From JAIQFL01 sp035295745 (GTDB taxonomy: Bacteria > Acidobacteriota > Terriglobia > Bryobacterales > Bryobacteraceae): a DNA stretch of 55,900 nt. Below, piece by piece: positions 7,271-16,379 of the stretch. The notes under the pieces are model-generated. The model was not told the origin of the DNA. It did not search any database and was given only the letters and a program-made list of their open reading frames with translations. The stretch spans positions 1 through 55,900 of the forward strand of contig DATGIL010000016.1 of the NCBI GenBank assembly GCA_035295745.1. Direction: 5' to 3'. Positions within the stretch are counted from its first letter, which is position 1. Each line of letters starts with the position of its first letter. The position numbers were made by a program, and so were the translations under genes.

Positions 7271-9934
7271 CTACTCACTCCGCAACGTTTGAGCGGGGTC
7301 CGTCTGCACAGCCCGAACGGCGGGAGGCACCGCGGCCAACACGGCGACACCCAGGATCATGGCGAGAGGCTTGGTGAGCGACGCGGGATCGTTGCCTTTC
7401 ACCTCGAAAAGCAGCGCTTCGACAAAATGCTGGCAAGCCAATCCGGCTGCGAGCCCAATCGCGACTCCGAGGCACACCAACCCCGCGATGCTGCTGGTGA
7501 TGCGGTGCACTACCTGTCCCGGTCTCGCGCCAAGTGTCATACGGATGCCGATCTCGCGGCGTTGCAACGTCACGGAGAAATTCAGGACACCGTAGAGCCC
7601 CACTCCCGCCAGCACCACAGCCACTATCGCGAAGAAAAGAGAGATAGTGGCGAGGAGCCTTTCGCGAACCATCTGGCCTATCACCACTCCGTCCTGGGTG
7701 TGAATGCTGCGAACTCCCAGATCGGCGCGCGCCTGCGAAATCTCTCGACGCAGAATGGGCGTTAACACGCGCACATCACGGTTGCTCCGCACCAGAAACG
7801 TACCGGCGCCCTTGTCTTCGACGGGAAAATAAACGGTGGGCGGGACGACCTCGCGGACGCTGTTGTAGCAGGCATCGCGTACATACCCGACGATGGTCAT
7901 CTCGGCGAAAAGATCTTTCCCTTCGCGAACGCCGATCGTCTTGCCAACCGGGTTCGATCCATCGAAGTACATTCGCGCGAAAGCTTCGTTCACGATGCCG
8001 GACCCGGCTACGGGCTGGTTGTCTCCAACCAACTTAGGATGCACGTCGCCGGAACGAAACTCGCGGCCATCAATCAGGCCGATCTTCAGCGTCGAGAAGT
8101 ATCCTGGAGAAACATCGAGCAGAAAAGGCGAATGTAAACTCTCCGGATGGCCGGGCACGCGCACACTGCCGGTCCAACGATTGTCGCTAAGCGGCTCCCA
8201 ACTGGCATTTGCTACCGCCTCGACGCCATCGACCTCCCGCAGATGGTCGACGACCTGCTGCCACGTCGCGGACGAACTCCCGCCACGCGACTCCACCTTG
8301 ACGTCCAGAACGCCTGCCGGCGAGAATCCCAGAGGCCGGTGAGAGAGACGGTCGAAAGTGGAAGCGAAAAGTCCGGCTCCGAAGAGCACCAGGACGCAAA
8401 AGGCCACCTGGAGCGTGATCATGGACTGCATGAATCCGCGCCGGCTTTGTGGATCCGCGCCGCCTTTCAACGCGCTCATCGGCTTGACCGAGGATGCGCG
8501 CAACGCAGGCGCCAGTCCGAAGAGTGTAATGACCGCCGCTGTAAGGGCGAAGCCGAATCCTAAAAGGCGCCAGTCGGCATTCAGGATAAGCCGCACGGGC
8601 TGCTCCTCGGGCGCCAGCATCGACACCACAAGAGGAGCCGACCACCAGGAAAACAGTGCTCCACCAAACGAGGCAATTGCCGCAAGCAGCGCGCTTTCCA
8701 CCAGCATCAGTTGAATCAGGCGAGCCTTCCCTGCTCCGATGGAGACGCGCAGAGCCATTTCGCGCGCACGCGACGCCGCCTGTGCAATGAGCAGATTTCC
8801 GACGTTCGCGCACGCAATCAGCAGTACAAGCGCCACCAGCACCGTCAAAATGAGCAGCGGGCGACGGTAGCTGTTCTGCAACTCCGATGCCCCGGCATCC
8901 GCGGGCAGGAGCATTACCTGGGTTTTCCGGTACGCGTCGACGACGGCCCTGGGAGTAGTGGCTTCAGTCTTGCGGAAGAACTCCTCCAGCGACCTTGACA
9001 GCTCCGCTTGTAGCGGCTGCGCCACTTGTTGGCGTGAGAATCCTGCCTTCGGACGCACCCAGATGCGGAACCATGACCATCCCGTACTATCGAGCGCGTC
9101 CACATTCATCGTGGCTGGGAGGAAGATGTCGGTAACTTTACCCGGCTCGGTTCCAGTGAATCCTTTGGGAGCGACGCCGATGATTTGGTAGCTGGCGCGG
9201 CCCATACGGAAGGTCTTCCCGACGACGCTGGGATCGCGCCCGAAGCGCCTGCTCCAGAAGTCGTGGCTCAGAACGGCATAAGGATGCGCGCCCGGAGCGG
9301 AATCGTCGTCGGGCGCGAGCAGACGGCCGGCAGCGGGCACAAGGCCGAAGATCGCGAAAACATTGCCTGACAGGAACTGCCGGTACACCTGGTTCGGTTG
9401 GTTATCAGCGTTGAGGATGATGGCCACGGGGGCATTGAAGCCCACCAACATCACATCGGCGCGGTCGGCGAGCTGGTCGCGCCTCTTGCGAAAGGTGGGG
9501 TAATCGGAGTCGTCACGGACGGCCAGGTGTCCGTCGTGCGGATCGACTTCTGTGACGGCCAGGAAGAACAGTCTGCCTGGCTCGGAGACGGGTAGGGGTC
9601 GCAAGAGAACGGCGTCCACGAGGCGAAAAGCCGACGTGGTTGCACCAATCGCCAAGGCGAGGGAAAGGATGGCAGCGCCACTCGCCACGCGATGTTTGCG
9701 GAGTTGCCGCCAGCCGAACAGGATGTCGGAGGCGAGGGCGTCGAGCCAGGGGAGCAGCCTGAGATCCATGCTTTGCTCTCGATGGCGGAGAGGCGCGCCG
9801 AGTGCGCGTCTGGCCGCGGCAGCGTCGCGTCCGCGTTCGATCGCTTCTTCCAGGTGGGATGCCAGTTCTTCGTCGATCTCGCTCTGAAGCTTTTTCCGGT
9901 GGAAGTGATTAGCGAATCGTCGCACCCAGGGCAT
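7271..9934 (-). CDS. ADOP-type ABC permease (FtsX/MacB-like), orphan
   Basis: An 887-residue membrane protein. GGAGG stands 6 bp before the ATG at 9934, which I prefer to the GTG at 9940. Residues 1-70 form the soluble N-terminal helical domain typical of acidobacterial duplicated orphan permeases (FHRKKLQSEIDEELASHLEE). A first FtsX unit follows (TM near 85-110, large MacB-like periplasmic domain ~115-370, TM bundle ~380-480) and then a second (~510-880, ending with three TM segments, including LSLFFAIVAVVLAGVGLYGV). There is no ATPase gene beside it. Such proteins may export peptides or lipids or act as sensors. A 14-bp palindrome sits just upstream (9950-9963), but there is no padR gene here. 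Confidence 0.88.
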   Translation of the reverse strand: MPWVRRFANHFHRKKLQSEIDEELASHLEEAIERGRDAAAARRALGAPLRHREQSMDLRLLPWLDALASDILFGWRQLRKHRVASGAAILSLALAIGATTSAFRLVDAVLLRPLPVSEPGRLFFLAVTEVDPHDGHLAVRDDSDYPTFRKRRDQLADRADVMLVGFNAPVAIILNADNQPNQVYRQFLSGNVFAIFGLVPAAGRLLAPDDDSAPGAHPYAVLSHDFWSRRFGRDPSVVGKTFRMGRASYQIIGVAPKGFTGTEPGKVTDIFLPATMNVDALDSTGWSWFRIWVRPKAGFSRQQVAQPLQAELSRSLEEFFRKTEATTPRAVVDAYRKTQVMLLPADAGASELQNSYRRPLLILTVLVALVLLIACANVGNLLIAQAASRAREMALRVSIGAGKARLIQLMLVESALLAAIASFGGALFSWWSAPLVVSMLAPEEQPVRLILNADWRLLGFGFALTAAVITLFGLAPALRASSVKPMSALKGGADPQSRRGFMQSMITLQVAFCVLVLFGAGLFASTFDRLSHRPLGFSPAGVLDVKVESRGGSSSATWQQVVDHLREVDGVEAVANASWEPLSDNRWTGSVRVPGHPESLHSPFLLDVSPGYFSTLKIGLIDGREFRSGDVHPKLVGDNQPVAGSGIVNEAFARMYFDGSNPVGKTIGVREGKDLFAEMTIVGYVRDACYNSVREVVPPTVYFPVEDKGAGTFLVRSNRDVRVLTPILRREISQARADLGVRSIHTQDGVVIGQMVRERLLATISLFFAIVAVVLAGVGLYGVLNFSVTLQRREIGIRMTLGARPGQVVHRITSSIAGLVCLGVAIGLAAGLACQHFVEALLFEVKGNDPASLTKPLAMILGVAVLAAVPPAVRAVQTDPAQTLRSE

Positions 9935-9949
9935 CAGCACCCTCCAATA

Positions 9950-9963
9950 CTAAGACATCTTAG
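9950..9963. promoter_or_regulatory. Operator-like palindrome CTAAGACATCTTAG
   Basis: CTAAGA-CA-TCTTAG is a perfect 6-bp-arm dyad centred 22 bp upstream of the permease start and about 53 bp upstream of the divergent VOC gene. The position suits a repressor site for either gene. PadR-family regulators often control permeases of this type; the assignment is by context only. Confidence 0.4.
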
Positions 9964-10009
9964 CATGCGCGATCCTGGCGTCAACAACAGTTGCTATGAT
10001 CATCTCTGC

Positions 10010-10384
10010 ATGAAAATCAAAGGAATCCAATGGGCCGGCCTGAAGACCCATCGATTCGATGCCATGTCCCAATTCGTGATCGACACGCTGGGATTGCAAA
10101 AGGGACAGACCAGCACCGGTTTCCTGGAAGCCATCGCCGAAAATGGCGACCGATTCGAGTTGAACGGACCCGGCGGCGAGACCAAGCCGTGGGAGTTTCA
10201 TCCCAACCACGTGATGATCGGATTTCTGGTGGACGACGTCTATGCGGCGAGGCAGGAGTTGATCGGAGTTCCGGGGGTGGAGTTGCTGGGCGAGGTGCAG
10301 TCGGAAGACGGCACGGACTGGCAGGACTTTCGGGCGCCTGACGGGAACGTGTACGAATTGACTTCAAATCCGCCTGCGAAGTAG
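10010..10384 (+). CDS. VOC superfamily (glyoxalase/bleomycin-resistance-like) protein
   Basis: A 124-residue single-domain protein from the ATG at 10010 (MKIKGIQWAGLKTHRFDAM). It has the two beta-alpha-beta-beta-beta modules of the vicinal-oxygen-chelate fold: the first around FVIDTLGLQKGQTS and the second around HPNHVMIGFLVDDVYAARQEL, ending in DWQDFRAPDGNVYELTSN, the usual C-terminal metal-ligand strand with a Glu. The substrate is unknown. Longer frames upstream belong to the antisense of the permease gene. It precedes the M20 amidohydrolase by 55 bp and could share its transcript. Confidence 0.83.
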   Translation: MKIKGIQWAGLKTHRFDAMSQFVIDTLGLQKGQTSTGFLEAIAENGDRFELNGPGGETKPWEFHPNHVMIGFLVDDVYAARQELIGVPGVELLGEVQSEDGTDWQDFRAPDGNVYELTSNPPAK

Positions 10385-10439
10385 GCGCGAGCGATGGGCG
10401 CGAGTGTCCGCTCCACGTCAGAGTTCCGTCTGTGTCACG

Positions 10440-11747
10440 ATGGAACCCATGAACCGCAGACATTTCCTGGGCGCCGTTGCTGCCACTGCCTTCGCCGCAC
10501 CGGGGACTCCGCGCGTAAACTCTGCTCGCCTGCGCGAACGGATCGAAGCACTCAGCGTCTTTGGCCGGCCTGCAAACGGCACCTTCGCCGATGGAGTGAG
10601 CCGCGTGGCGTATTCCGATGCCGATGTCGCTGGCCGCCGCTACACCATGGGACTGATGGAAACGGCAGGACTCAAGCCGCGCATCGACGCCGCCGGTAAC
10701 ATCTTCGCGCGCAGAGCCGGGTCGGACGCTTCCCTGCCCCCCGTGCTCTTTGGATCGCACATCGATTCGGTCCCAAGCGGTGGGAATTTCGATGGCGACC
10801 TGGGGTCGCTCGGCGCCATCGAGGTGATTCAGAGCCTCAACGAAGCAGGCATCACGACCCGGAGGCCGCTCGAAATCGTAGTCTGGTGCAACGAGGAAGG
10901 CTACGCTTACAACAACGGGATCTACGGCAGCCGTGCCGCGGCCGGGCATCTGGACCCGGGCGAATTGGACCTGGTCTGGAACGGCGTCAAGAAGTCCGAC
11001 GCCATTCGCAAAGTTGGGGGCAATCCCGATCGGATTGCGGAAGCGCGGATTAAGCCTGGATCGTTCCACTGCTATCTGGAATTGCACATCGAACAAGGAG
11101 GCACGCTCGAACAAGCCGGCATTCCCATCGGCGTGGTGGAAGGGATCGTCGCCATCGACCGCTACGACGTGGAGATCCGCGGCTTCGCCAATCACGCAGG
11201 CACAACTCCAATGCCGCAACGCCGCGACGCTCTGTTGGCCGCGTCCTATCTGACGATCGCGGTGAATGAGATCGTCCGCCGCGAGCCAGGAGCGCAGGTG
11301 GGCACTGTGGGCCAGATCTCGGTCACTCCGAATGCGCCGAACGTCGTGCCTGGACTCGTGCGGCTAACGGTGGAACTGCGCGATCTCGCCGCGGCGAAGA
11401 TCGCGGAACTGGCAAGGCAGATCGTCGCCCGCGCCAAGGAAATCGGTGCAGAGACGCACACTGAGATCGAAGTCCGCCCCGCGGCGCATCACGATCCGGC
11501 GCTCGCCACACCGGAAGTACAGAAGTCAATCGAGGCCGCTTGCGCGAAGCTGGGACTGAAGTCGCGGCGCCTTCCCAGTGGTGCTGGCCATGACGCGCAA
11601 ATGATGGCGACGCTCGGCAGCATGGGAATGATATTCGTGCCCAGTGTGGGAGGGATCAGCCACGCTCCCGCGGAGTTCAGCCGGTGGGAAGATTGCGCAC
11701 GTGGGGTCGAGGTTCTGCTGGAGACGGTACTCGCATGGGCTGCGTGA
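10440..11747 (+). CDS. Tat-exported M20 amidohydrolase (N-carbamoyl-amino-acid hydrolase / allantoate amidohydrolase type)
   Basis: A 435-residue protein. From the ATG at 10440 the N-terminus is MEPMNRRHFLGAVAATAFAAP, a twin-arginine signal. The catalytic domain has the M20 dinuclear-metal motifs: GSHIDSVPSGGNFDGD (His and bridging Asp), WCNEEGYAYNN (Glu-Glu), the HIEQG signature of the HyuC/AllC subgroup, and a C-terminal GAGHDAQ. A dimerisation domain lies around residues 220-335. The subgroup hydrolyses N-carbamoyl-L-amino acids, ureidoglycine or allantoate; which of these is open. A Tat signal implies a periplasmic role, unusual for a purine-salvage enzyme. Confidence 0.87.
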   Translation: MEPMNRRHFLGAVAATAFAAPGTPRVNSARLRERIEALSVFGRPANGTFADGVSRVAYSDADVAGRRYTMGLMETAGLKPRIDAAGNIFARRAGSDASLPPVLFGSHIDSVPSGGNFDGDLGSLGAIEVIQSLNEAGITTRRPLEIVVWCNEEGYAYNNGIYGSRAAAGHLDPGELDLVWNGVKKSDAIRKVGGNPDRIAEARIKPGSFHCYLELHIEQGGTLEQAGIPIGVVEGIVAIDRYDVEIRGFANHAGTTPMPQRRDALLAASYLTIAVNEIVRREPGAQVGTVGQISVTPNAPNVVPGLVRLTVELRDLAAAKIAELARQIVARAKEIGAETHTEIEVRPAAHHDPALATPEVQKSIEAACAKLGLKSRRLPSGAGHDAQMMATLGSMGMIFVPSVGGISHAPAEFSRWEDCARGVEVLLETVLAWAA

Positions 11748-11888
11748 TCTTCTAAGCGATTGACAATAATGGTCCGCGATCCGTATCATGAAATTTCATC
11801 TATATCGGTTACGGCGCCAACTTCTAACGCGCGTTCTTTGCGCCAAAATGACACTTAACCACGTCTCTCCTCTCTGGAATACCGCAAT
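11748..11888. other. Intergenic region before the ABC/GldG-like operon
   Basis: A 141-bp gap between the M20 gene and the four-gene ABC operon. It presumably carries the operon promoter. TTGACA at 11760-11765 is a perfect -35 hexamer, but I find no good -10 at 16-18 bp from it. A weak GGAATA precedes the ATG at 11889. Confidence 0.3.
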
Positions 11889-12884
11889 ATGATTAAAGTC
11901 GAAGGTCTAGCCAAGCGATACGCCCGTACGCTTGCGGTGGACCATATTTCCTTCGAAGTCGAAAAAGGGCAAATCGTCGGTTTTCTGGGCCCCAACGGGG
12001 CCGGAAAGACTACCACTATGCGGGTTCTGACCTGCTTTTTGCCGCCTTCCGCCGGCAAGGCCACCGTCGCTGGGTTCGACGTGATGGACCATCCGATGGA
12101 AGTCAAGAAGCGCATCGGGTACCTGCCTGAAACTCCCCCGCTCTACCCAGAAATGGAAGTTTTCGAATACCTTACCTTTGTCGGTAAGTTGAAGGGCATC
12201 GCCTCGAGCGAGATCGGACGGCGCGTGGATGAAGCCATGAGCCGGTGCGCGCTCGGCGATGTCCGCACCAAGCTGATTGACCGCCTCTCGAAAGGCTACC
12301 GGCAGCGCGTAGGCATCGCGCAGGCGATCATTCACAACCCCGATGTGCTGATTTTGGACGAGCCCACCTCCGGTCTCGACCCCCGGCAGATCATCGAAAT
12401 CCGTGACCTTCTTAAGGCACTCTCGGGGGAACACACCATCATTCTCAGTACGCACATCCTCTCGGAAGTCGAGCAGAACTGCGAGCGTGTGATCATCATC
12501 AACGAAGGCAAGCTGGTCGCCAACGACACCTATGTCAATCTCACCAACCGGCCACGGGGGTTCGAGCACGTGGCGGTGGAAGTGGAAGCTACCGGTGGCA
12601 ATCCGAATCCGACCGACGTGCAGCAGCGTCTCGAGCAGGTCTCGGGTGTCAGCCGGGTGGTGATGAAGGATTCGAGGAACGGGCGTCTGGGGTTCGAGGT
12701 GGAAGGCCTTCCGGGGCGGCAGATCCGCGCCGACCTGGCTCGCACGGTGGTCAACTCGGGCTGGAGCCTCGCCGAGTTGCGGATTCTCGGCGCGAGCCTG
12801 GAGGATGTCTTCTTGGACCTGACCAAGTCGGAAGCGAAGCCTGAGACGAAGGAAAGCCCGTCTGCCAAAGGAGGCACCCAGTGA
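11889..12884 (+). CDS. ABC transporter ATP-binding protein (GldA/CcmA-like)
   Basis: A 331-residue ATPase. Walker A is GPNGAGKTTT with Lys40; the Q-loop region, the signature LSKGYRQRVGIAQA, Walker B DVLILDEPTSGLDP and the switch His in ILSTHILSEVE are all present. Residues ~225-310 form the extra C-terminal domain seen in GldA/NatA-type subunits. It energises the permease encoded next: the permease GTG overlaps this gene's TGA by 4 bp. The operon order ATPase, permease, GldG-like, DUF4340 is common in acidobacteria and other soil bacteria that do not glide. The substrate is unknown. Confidence 0.92.
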   Translation: MIKVEGLAKRYARTLAVDHISFEVEKGQIVGFLGPNGAGKTTTMRVLTCFLPPSAGKATVAGFDVMDHPMEVKKRIGYLPETPPLYPEMEVFEYLTFVGKLKGIASSEIGRRVDEAMSRCALGDVRTKLIDRLSKGYRQRVGIAQAIIHNPDVLILDEPTSGLDPRQIIEIRDLLKALSGEHTIILSTHILSEVEQNCERVIIINEGKLVANDTYVNLTNRPRGFEHVAVEVEATGGNPNPTDVQQRLEQVSGVSRVVMKDSRNGRLGFEVEGLPGRQIRADLARTVVNSGWSLAELRILGASLEDVFLDLTKSEAKPETKESPSAKGGTQ

Positions 12885-13648
12885 ACAAAATCCTGATCAT
12901 CTGCCGCAAGGAACTCAAGAGCTACTTCGTTTCCCCCATCGCCTATGCGGTGCTCGCGGACTTTGCATTGGTCTTCGGTGTCGCCTTCTACACCGCTACT
13001 GCGGACTTCGTCCGGTTCAGCTTCCAGAGCCAGATGATGGGCCAGCAGCAGCCCATGGACATCAATGCCCAGATCATCCGGCCGCTGCTGGGCTTCGCGG
13101 CGACGGTCGCGCTGTTTCTGATTCCGATGATCACGATGCGGCTGGTGGCCGAAGAGAAGCGCAGTGGCACCATCGAGCTGCTGATGACTTCGCCGGTGAA
13201 GGATAGCGGCATCATCATCGGTAAGTGGCTCGGCGCGATGGCTCTCTATCTCTGTGTTCTGGGCATGTCGATGCTGAGCGTACTGGTGCTGTTCGCGTGG
13301 GGCAAGCCGGACATCAAGCCGGTGCTGGTGGCGTATCTGGGCCTGATCCTACAAGGTGGATGCCTGCTGGCGATCGGTACCTTCATCTCCACCACGACCA
13401 AGGATCAGATTGTCGCCGTGGTGGTGACGTTCCATCTCAGCCTGATGCTGTGGATGCTGAGCTGGTTCACGGCGTTCGGCAACACCTGGGTATCGCAGCT
13501 TGCCAACTATCTGTCGATTGTGACGCACATGGAGAATTTCAGTAAAGGCGTCCTGGATTTAAAGGACGTCGTGTTCTACGTATCGTTTATTTTCCTGGCG
13601 CTATTCCTGACGCTGCGGCGGATGGAATCGCTGCGGTGGAGGTCGTAA
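12881..13648 (+). CDS. ABC transporter permease (GldF-like)
   Basis: A 255-residue ABC-2-type permease starting with GTG at 12881 in a 4-bp overlap with the ATPase gene. Six membrane segments can be placed, starting with VSPIAYAVLADFALVFGVA near the N-terminus and including PLLGFAATVALFLIPMITMR and AVVVTFHLSLMLWMLSWF. RLVAEEKRSGTIELLMTSPV is the cytoplasmic coupling segment characteristic of GldF/NosY-like permeases. It works with the ATPase and the auxiliary membrane proteins that follow; ATG of the next gene comes 1 bp after this stop. Confidence 0.9.
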   Translation: MNKILIICRKELKSYFVSPIAYAVLADFALVFGVAFYTATADFVRFSFQSQMMGQQQPMDINAQIIRPLLGFAATVALFLIPMITMRLVAEEKRSGTIELLMTSPVKDSGIIIGKWLGAMALYLCVLGMSMLSVLVLFAWGKPDIKPVLVAYLGLILQGGCLLAIGTFISTTTKDQIVAVVVTFHLSLMLWMLSWFTAFGNTWVSQLANYLSIVTHMENFSKGVLDLKDVVFYVSFIFLALFLTLRRMESLRWRS

Positions 13649-13649
13649 C

Positions 13650-15065
13650 ATGAGAACCGAATGGGTCAGGACCAGACAGACCAAGTACACCGCCTACGTC
13701 ACCGTATACATTCTGGTGGTGTTCGCCCTTGTGGGCGCATTGAATTACCTCGTCGCCAATCACGACACTTCTTACGATTCCACTTCGAACAAGGAGTTCA
13801 GCCTCTCCGACCAGACCATCAAGGTGGTGCGCGGACTGAAGAAAGACGTTCATGTCACCTACTTCGATGAGCAGTCCCGCTTTCCCGCCGCGCGCGACCT
13901 TCTGGACCGCTACTCCAATCTCTCCCCCAATCTGCACGTGGATTATGTCGACCCGGTAAAGAAGCCCCAGCAGGCCAAGGCCGCGGGCTACCGTCGCGAC
14001 GTTCAGATCCTGGTGGATAGCGGCGGTCCGAAGAAAGAGGAAGCCAAGAGCCTCACTGAAGAAGAGGTAACCGGTGCGCTGATCCGGTCGCTGAAATCGG
14101 GCGATCGCAATGCCTGCTTCGTTACCGGGTCGGGCGAGCATAGCCTCGACGACACGGATCGGAGCGGCTATGCAGCGGTAAAGCAGGCACTGGAGCGCAA
14201 CAACTATAAAACACGGAATCTGCCTCTGCTGCGTGCGGGCGCCGCTGCGGGCGGCGACGCCACGGCACCCACGGCCGGCAAGGTAGAAGTTCCGGGCGAC
14301 TGCACGGTGCTGGTCGTCGGTGGCCCGCAACACGACTATATTCAGCCCGAGACGGACGCAATCAAAGCATACGTAGAGGGCGGAGGACATGCGTTGTTCA
14401 TGCTCGATCCACCGATTAATACCGCGCGTTCCGGCACGGACGAAGTGGCTACGCTTGTGGCGTTGCTCAATACCTGGGGCGTCACGGTTGTCAAGGATCT
14501 GGTACTCGACACCAGCGGCATCGGACAAGTTTTCGGACTCGGTCCCGAGGTGCCGCTGGTGGCCAGCTACGAATCTCACCCGATCGTGAATCAGATGAAA
14601 GACGTCGCCACGGCGTATCCGCTGGCGCGGTCGCTCGATGTGAAGAACGGCGACAAAACGACGGTTTCGAAACTCTTTGCTACTGGCGAAAACAGCTTTG
14701 CGACCACCGACCTGAGTTCGGGCAGCATTCGGCGCGATCCGAAGAATGACAAGCCCGGTCCGCTGACTCTGGCGGCTGCGGGAACCTTCAACGGCACTCC
14801 AGCGGGGCGTTTCGTCGTGGTGGGCAGTTCGCTGTGGGTGGCCAACAACTTCATCCGCTTTAACGGCAATCGCGACATGTTCCTCAACATGATCAACTGG
14901 CTGACAGCGGACGAAGATCTGATCTCGATCCGGCCGAAGGCGCCCGAAGATCGCCCCTTGAACATCACTCCGCAAAAGGTCAGCATGCTGTTCTGGCTGA
15001 GCTGCGTGATCTTCCCCCTGGGCGTCGTCGCGTTCGGCATGGTCACCTGGTTGAAGAGGAGGTAG
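13650..15065 (+). CDS. GldG-like ABC accessory protein (Gldg family, PF09822 type)
   Basis: A 471-residue protein with one N-terminal membrane segment (YVTVYILVVFALVGALNYL), a long extracytoplasmic region and one C-terminal membrane segment (KVSMLFWLSCVIFPLGVVAFG) ending in WLKRR. The soluble part begins with SDQTIKVVRGLKKDVHVTYF and contains a Rossmann-like half with CTVLVVGGPQHDY and HALFMLDPP, as in the GldG/ABC_transp_aux family. It is believed to form the periplasmic part of the exporter. Its position between permease and DUF4340 gene is the standard arrangement. Confidence 0.9.
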   Translation: MRTEWVRTRQTKYTAYVTVYILVVFALVGALNYLVANHDTSYDSTSNKEFSLSDQTIKVVRGLKKDVHVTYFDEQSRFPAARDLLDRYSNLSPNLHVDYVDPVKKPQQAKAAGYRRDVQILVDSGGPKKEEAKSLTEEEVTGALIRSLKSGDRNACFVTGSGEHSLDDTDRSGYAAVKQALERNNYKTRNLPLLRAGAAAGGDATAPTAGKVEVPGDCTVLVVGGPQHDYIQPETDAIKAYVEGGGHALFMLDPPINTARSGTDEVATLVALLNTWGVTVVKDLVLDTSGIGQVFGLGPEVPLVASYESHPIVNQMKDVATAYPLARSLDVKNGDKTTVSKLFATGENSFATTDLSSGSIRRDPKNDKPGPLTLAAAGTFNGTPAGRFVVVGSSLWVANNFIRFNGNRDMFLNMINWLTADEDLISIRPKAPEDRPLNITPQKVSMLFWLSCVIFPLGVVAFGMVTWLKRR

Positions 15066-15068
15066 GTT

Positions 15069-16376
15069 GTGAACCCGAAGGGGTTGTTCATCGCTTTGGG
15101 CCTCCTGGTGGTTGCGGGTGGTCTGGTTCTTTGGTCCAACAAGAAGGCGGACTCCAAGAAACCCGCCGATACGACAGTCAAGATGCTCACGATTCCGGAT
15201 GCCGATTTCCAGGAGATCCGGGAGAAGAAAGTCACCGGCGAGGTGCTCGATCTCCGTCGCGAAGACGGCAAGTGGCGGATCACCGAACCCGCCCCACTTG
15301 CAGCCGACCAGGACGCGGTCGGTTCGATGGTCACGAGCCTCTCTGCGCTCAATGCCGACAAAGTGATCGAGGACAATGCAACGGACCTCAAGCCTTATGG
15401 CCTCGACACACCAACGCTCGACATCGTAATTACCAAGAAGGACGGCAAAACTTCGGAAGTCTTGATCGGAGATGATGTGCCGACTGGGTCGGGAGCGTAC
15501 GCCAAGTTGCCCGGCGATCCGCGCGTCTTTACCATCGGCAGCTTCGTGAAGACCGGCCTCGATAAGAAGTCCGACGATCTGCGCGACAAGCGCCTGCTCA
15601 CCTTCGATTCCGACAAACTGACGCGAGTGGAGTTGCAGGCCAAAGGGTCGGCGGTGGAGTTCGGGAAAAACGGCTCGAACGAGTGGCAGATCGTCAAGCC
15701 GCAGCCATTGCGCGCCGATAGTTCGCAGGTGGACTCGCTGGTGGGCAAGCTGAAAGACGCGAAGATGGACCTGACCAATCCCGACCCGGACGCCGCGAAG
15801 AAGTTTGGCGAGGCTCCGAAAATCGCCACCGTGACGGTCGCGGATTCGAGCGGCACCCAGACGCTGGAAGTCCACAAGACCAAAGACAATAACTACTACG
15901 CCAAAAGTTCCGCGGTTCCAGGCGTGTTCAAGATCGCGACGGATGTGGGCGATGCTTTGGACAAGTCGCGCGACGACTTCCGCAATAAGAAGCTTTTCGA
16001 TTTCGGGTTCAGCGACCCGAACCGTGTGGAGATCAAAGGCGCCACATATACCAAGAGCGGCGACAAGTGGATGTCCGGGGCCAAGACCATGGACAACACG
16101 TCCGTGCAGAACCTGATCGACAAGCTTCGCGAGTTCAGCGCGACCAAATTCGTGGAGCAGGGCGGCGGAGACCCGGTCTTAAATATCACCGTGGCGTCAA
16201 ACGGCGACAAACGCGTGGAGAAAGTGGCAGTGAAAAAGCAGGGCGACCGCTATTTCGCGCAACGCGAGAACGAACCGAGCATCTATGAAGTAGACGGCAA
16301 GGCCGTCGACGACATACAGAAAGCGGCGGCGGACGTCAAGGAAGCGGCCCCAGAGGCTCCGGCAAAGAAGAAGTAG
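15069..16376 (+). CDS. DUF4340 domain-containing membrane-anchored protein
   Basis: A 435-residue protein starting with GTG at 15069, 3 bp after the GldG-like gene. A single N-terminal segment (GLFIALGLLVVAGGLVLW) anchors a lysine- and aspartate-rich extracytoplasmic part. That part is built from about three similar ~130-residue units, each with a strand pair, KWRITEPAPL or WQIVKPQPL, and a 'VDSLVGKL'-like helix; this is the DUF4340 pattern. The C-terminus is a low-complexity Ala/Pro/Lys tail. The function is unknown, but the gene is nearly always found behind GldG-like genes, which implies a structural role in the same exporter. Confidence 0.88.
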   Translation: MNPKGLFIALGLLVVAGGLVLWSNKKADSKKPADTTVKMLTIPDADFQEIREKKVTGEVLDLRREDGKWRITEPAPLAADQDAVGSMVTSLSALNADKVIEDNATDLKPYGLDTPTLDIVITKKDGKTSEVLIGDDVPTGSGAYAKLPGDPRVFTIGSFVKTGLDKKSDDLRDKRLLTFDSDKLTRVELQAKGSAVEFGKNGSNEWQIVKPQPLRADSSQVDSLVGKLKDAKMDLTNPDPDAAKKFGEAPKIATVTVADSSGTQTLEVHKTKDNNYYAKSSAVPGVFKIATDVGDALDKSRDDFRNKKLFDFGFSDPNRVEIKGATYTKSGDKWMSGAKTMDNTSVQNLIDKLREFSATKFVEQGGGDPVLNITVASNGDKRVEKVAVKKQGDRYFAQRENEPSIYEVDGKAVDDIQKAAADVKEAAPEAPAKKK

Positions 16377-16379
16377 TCT

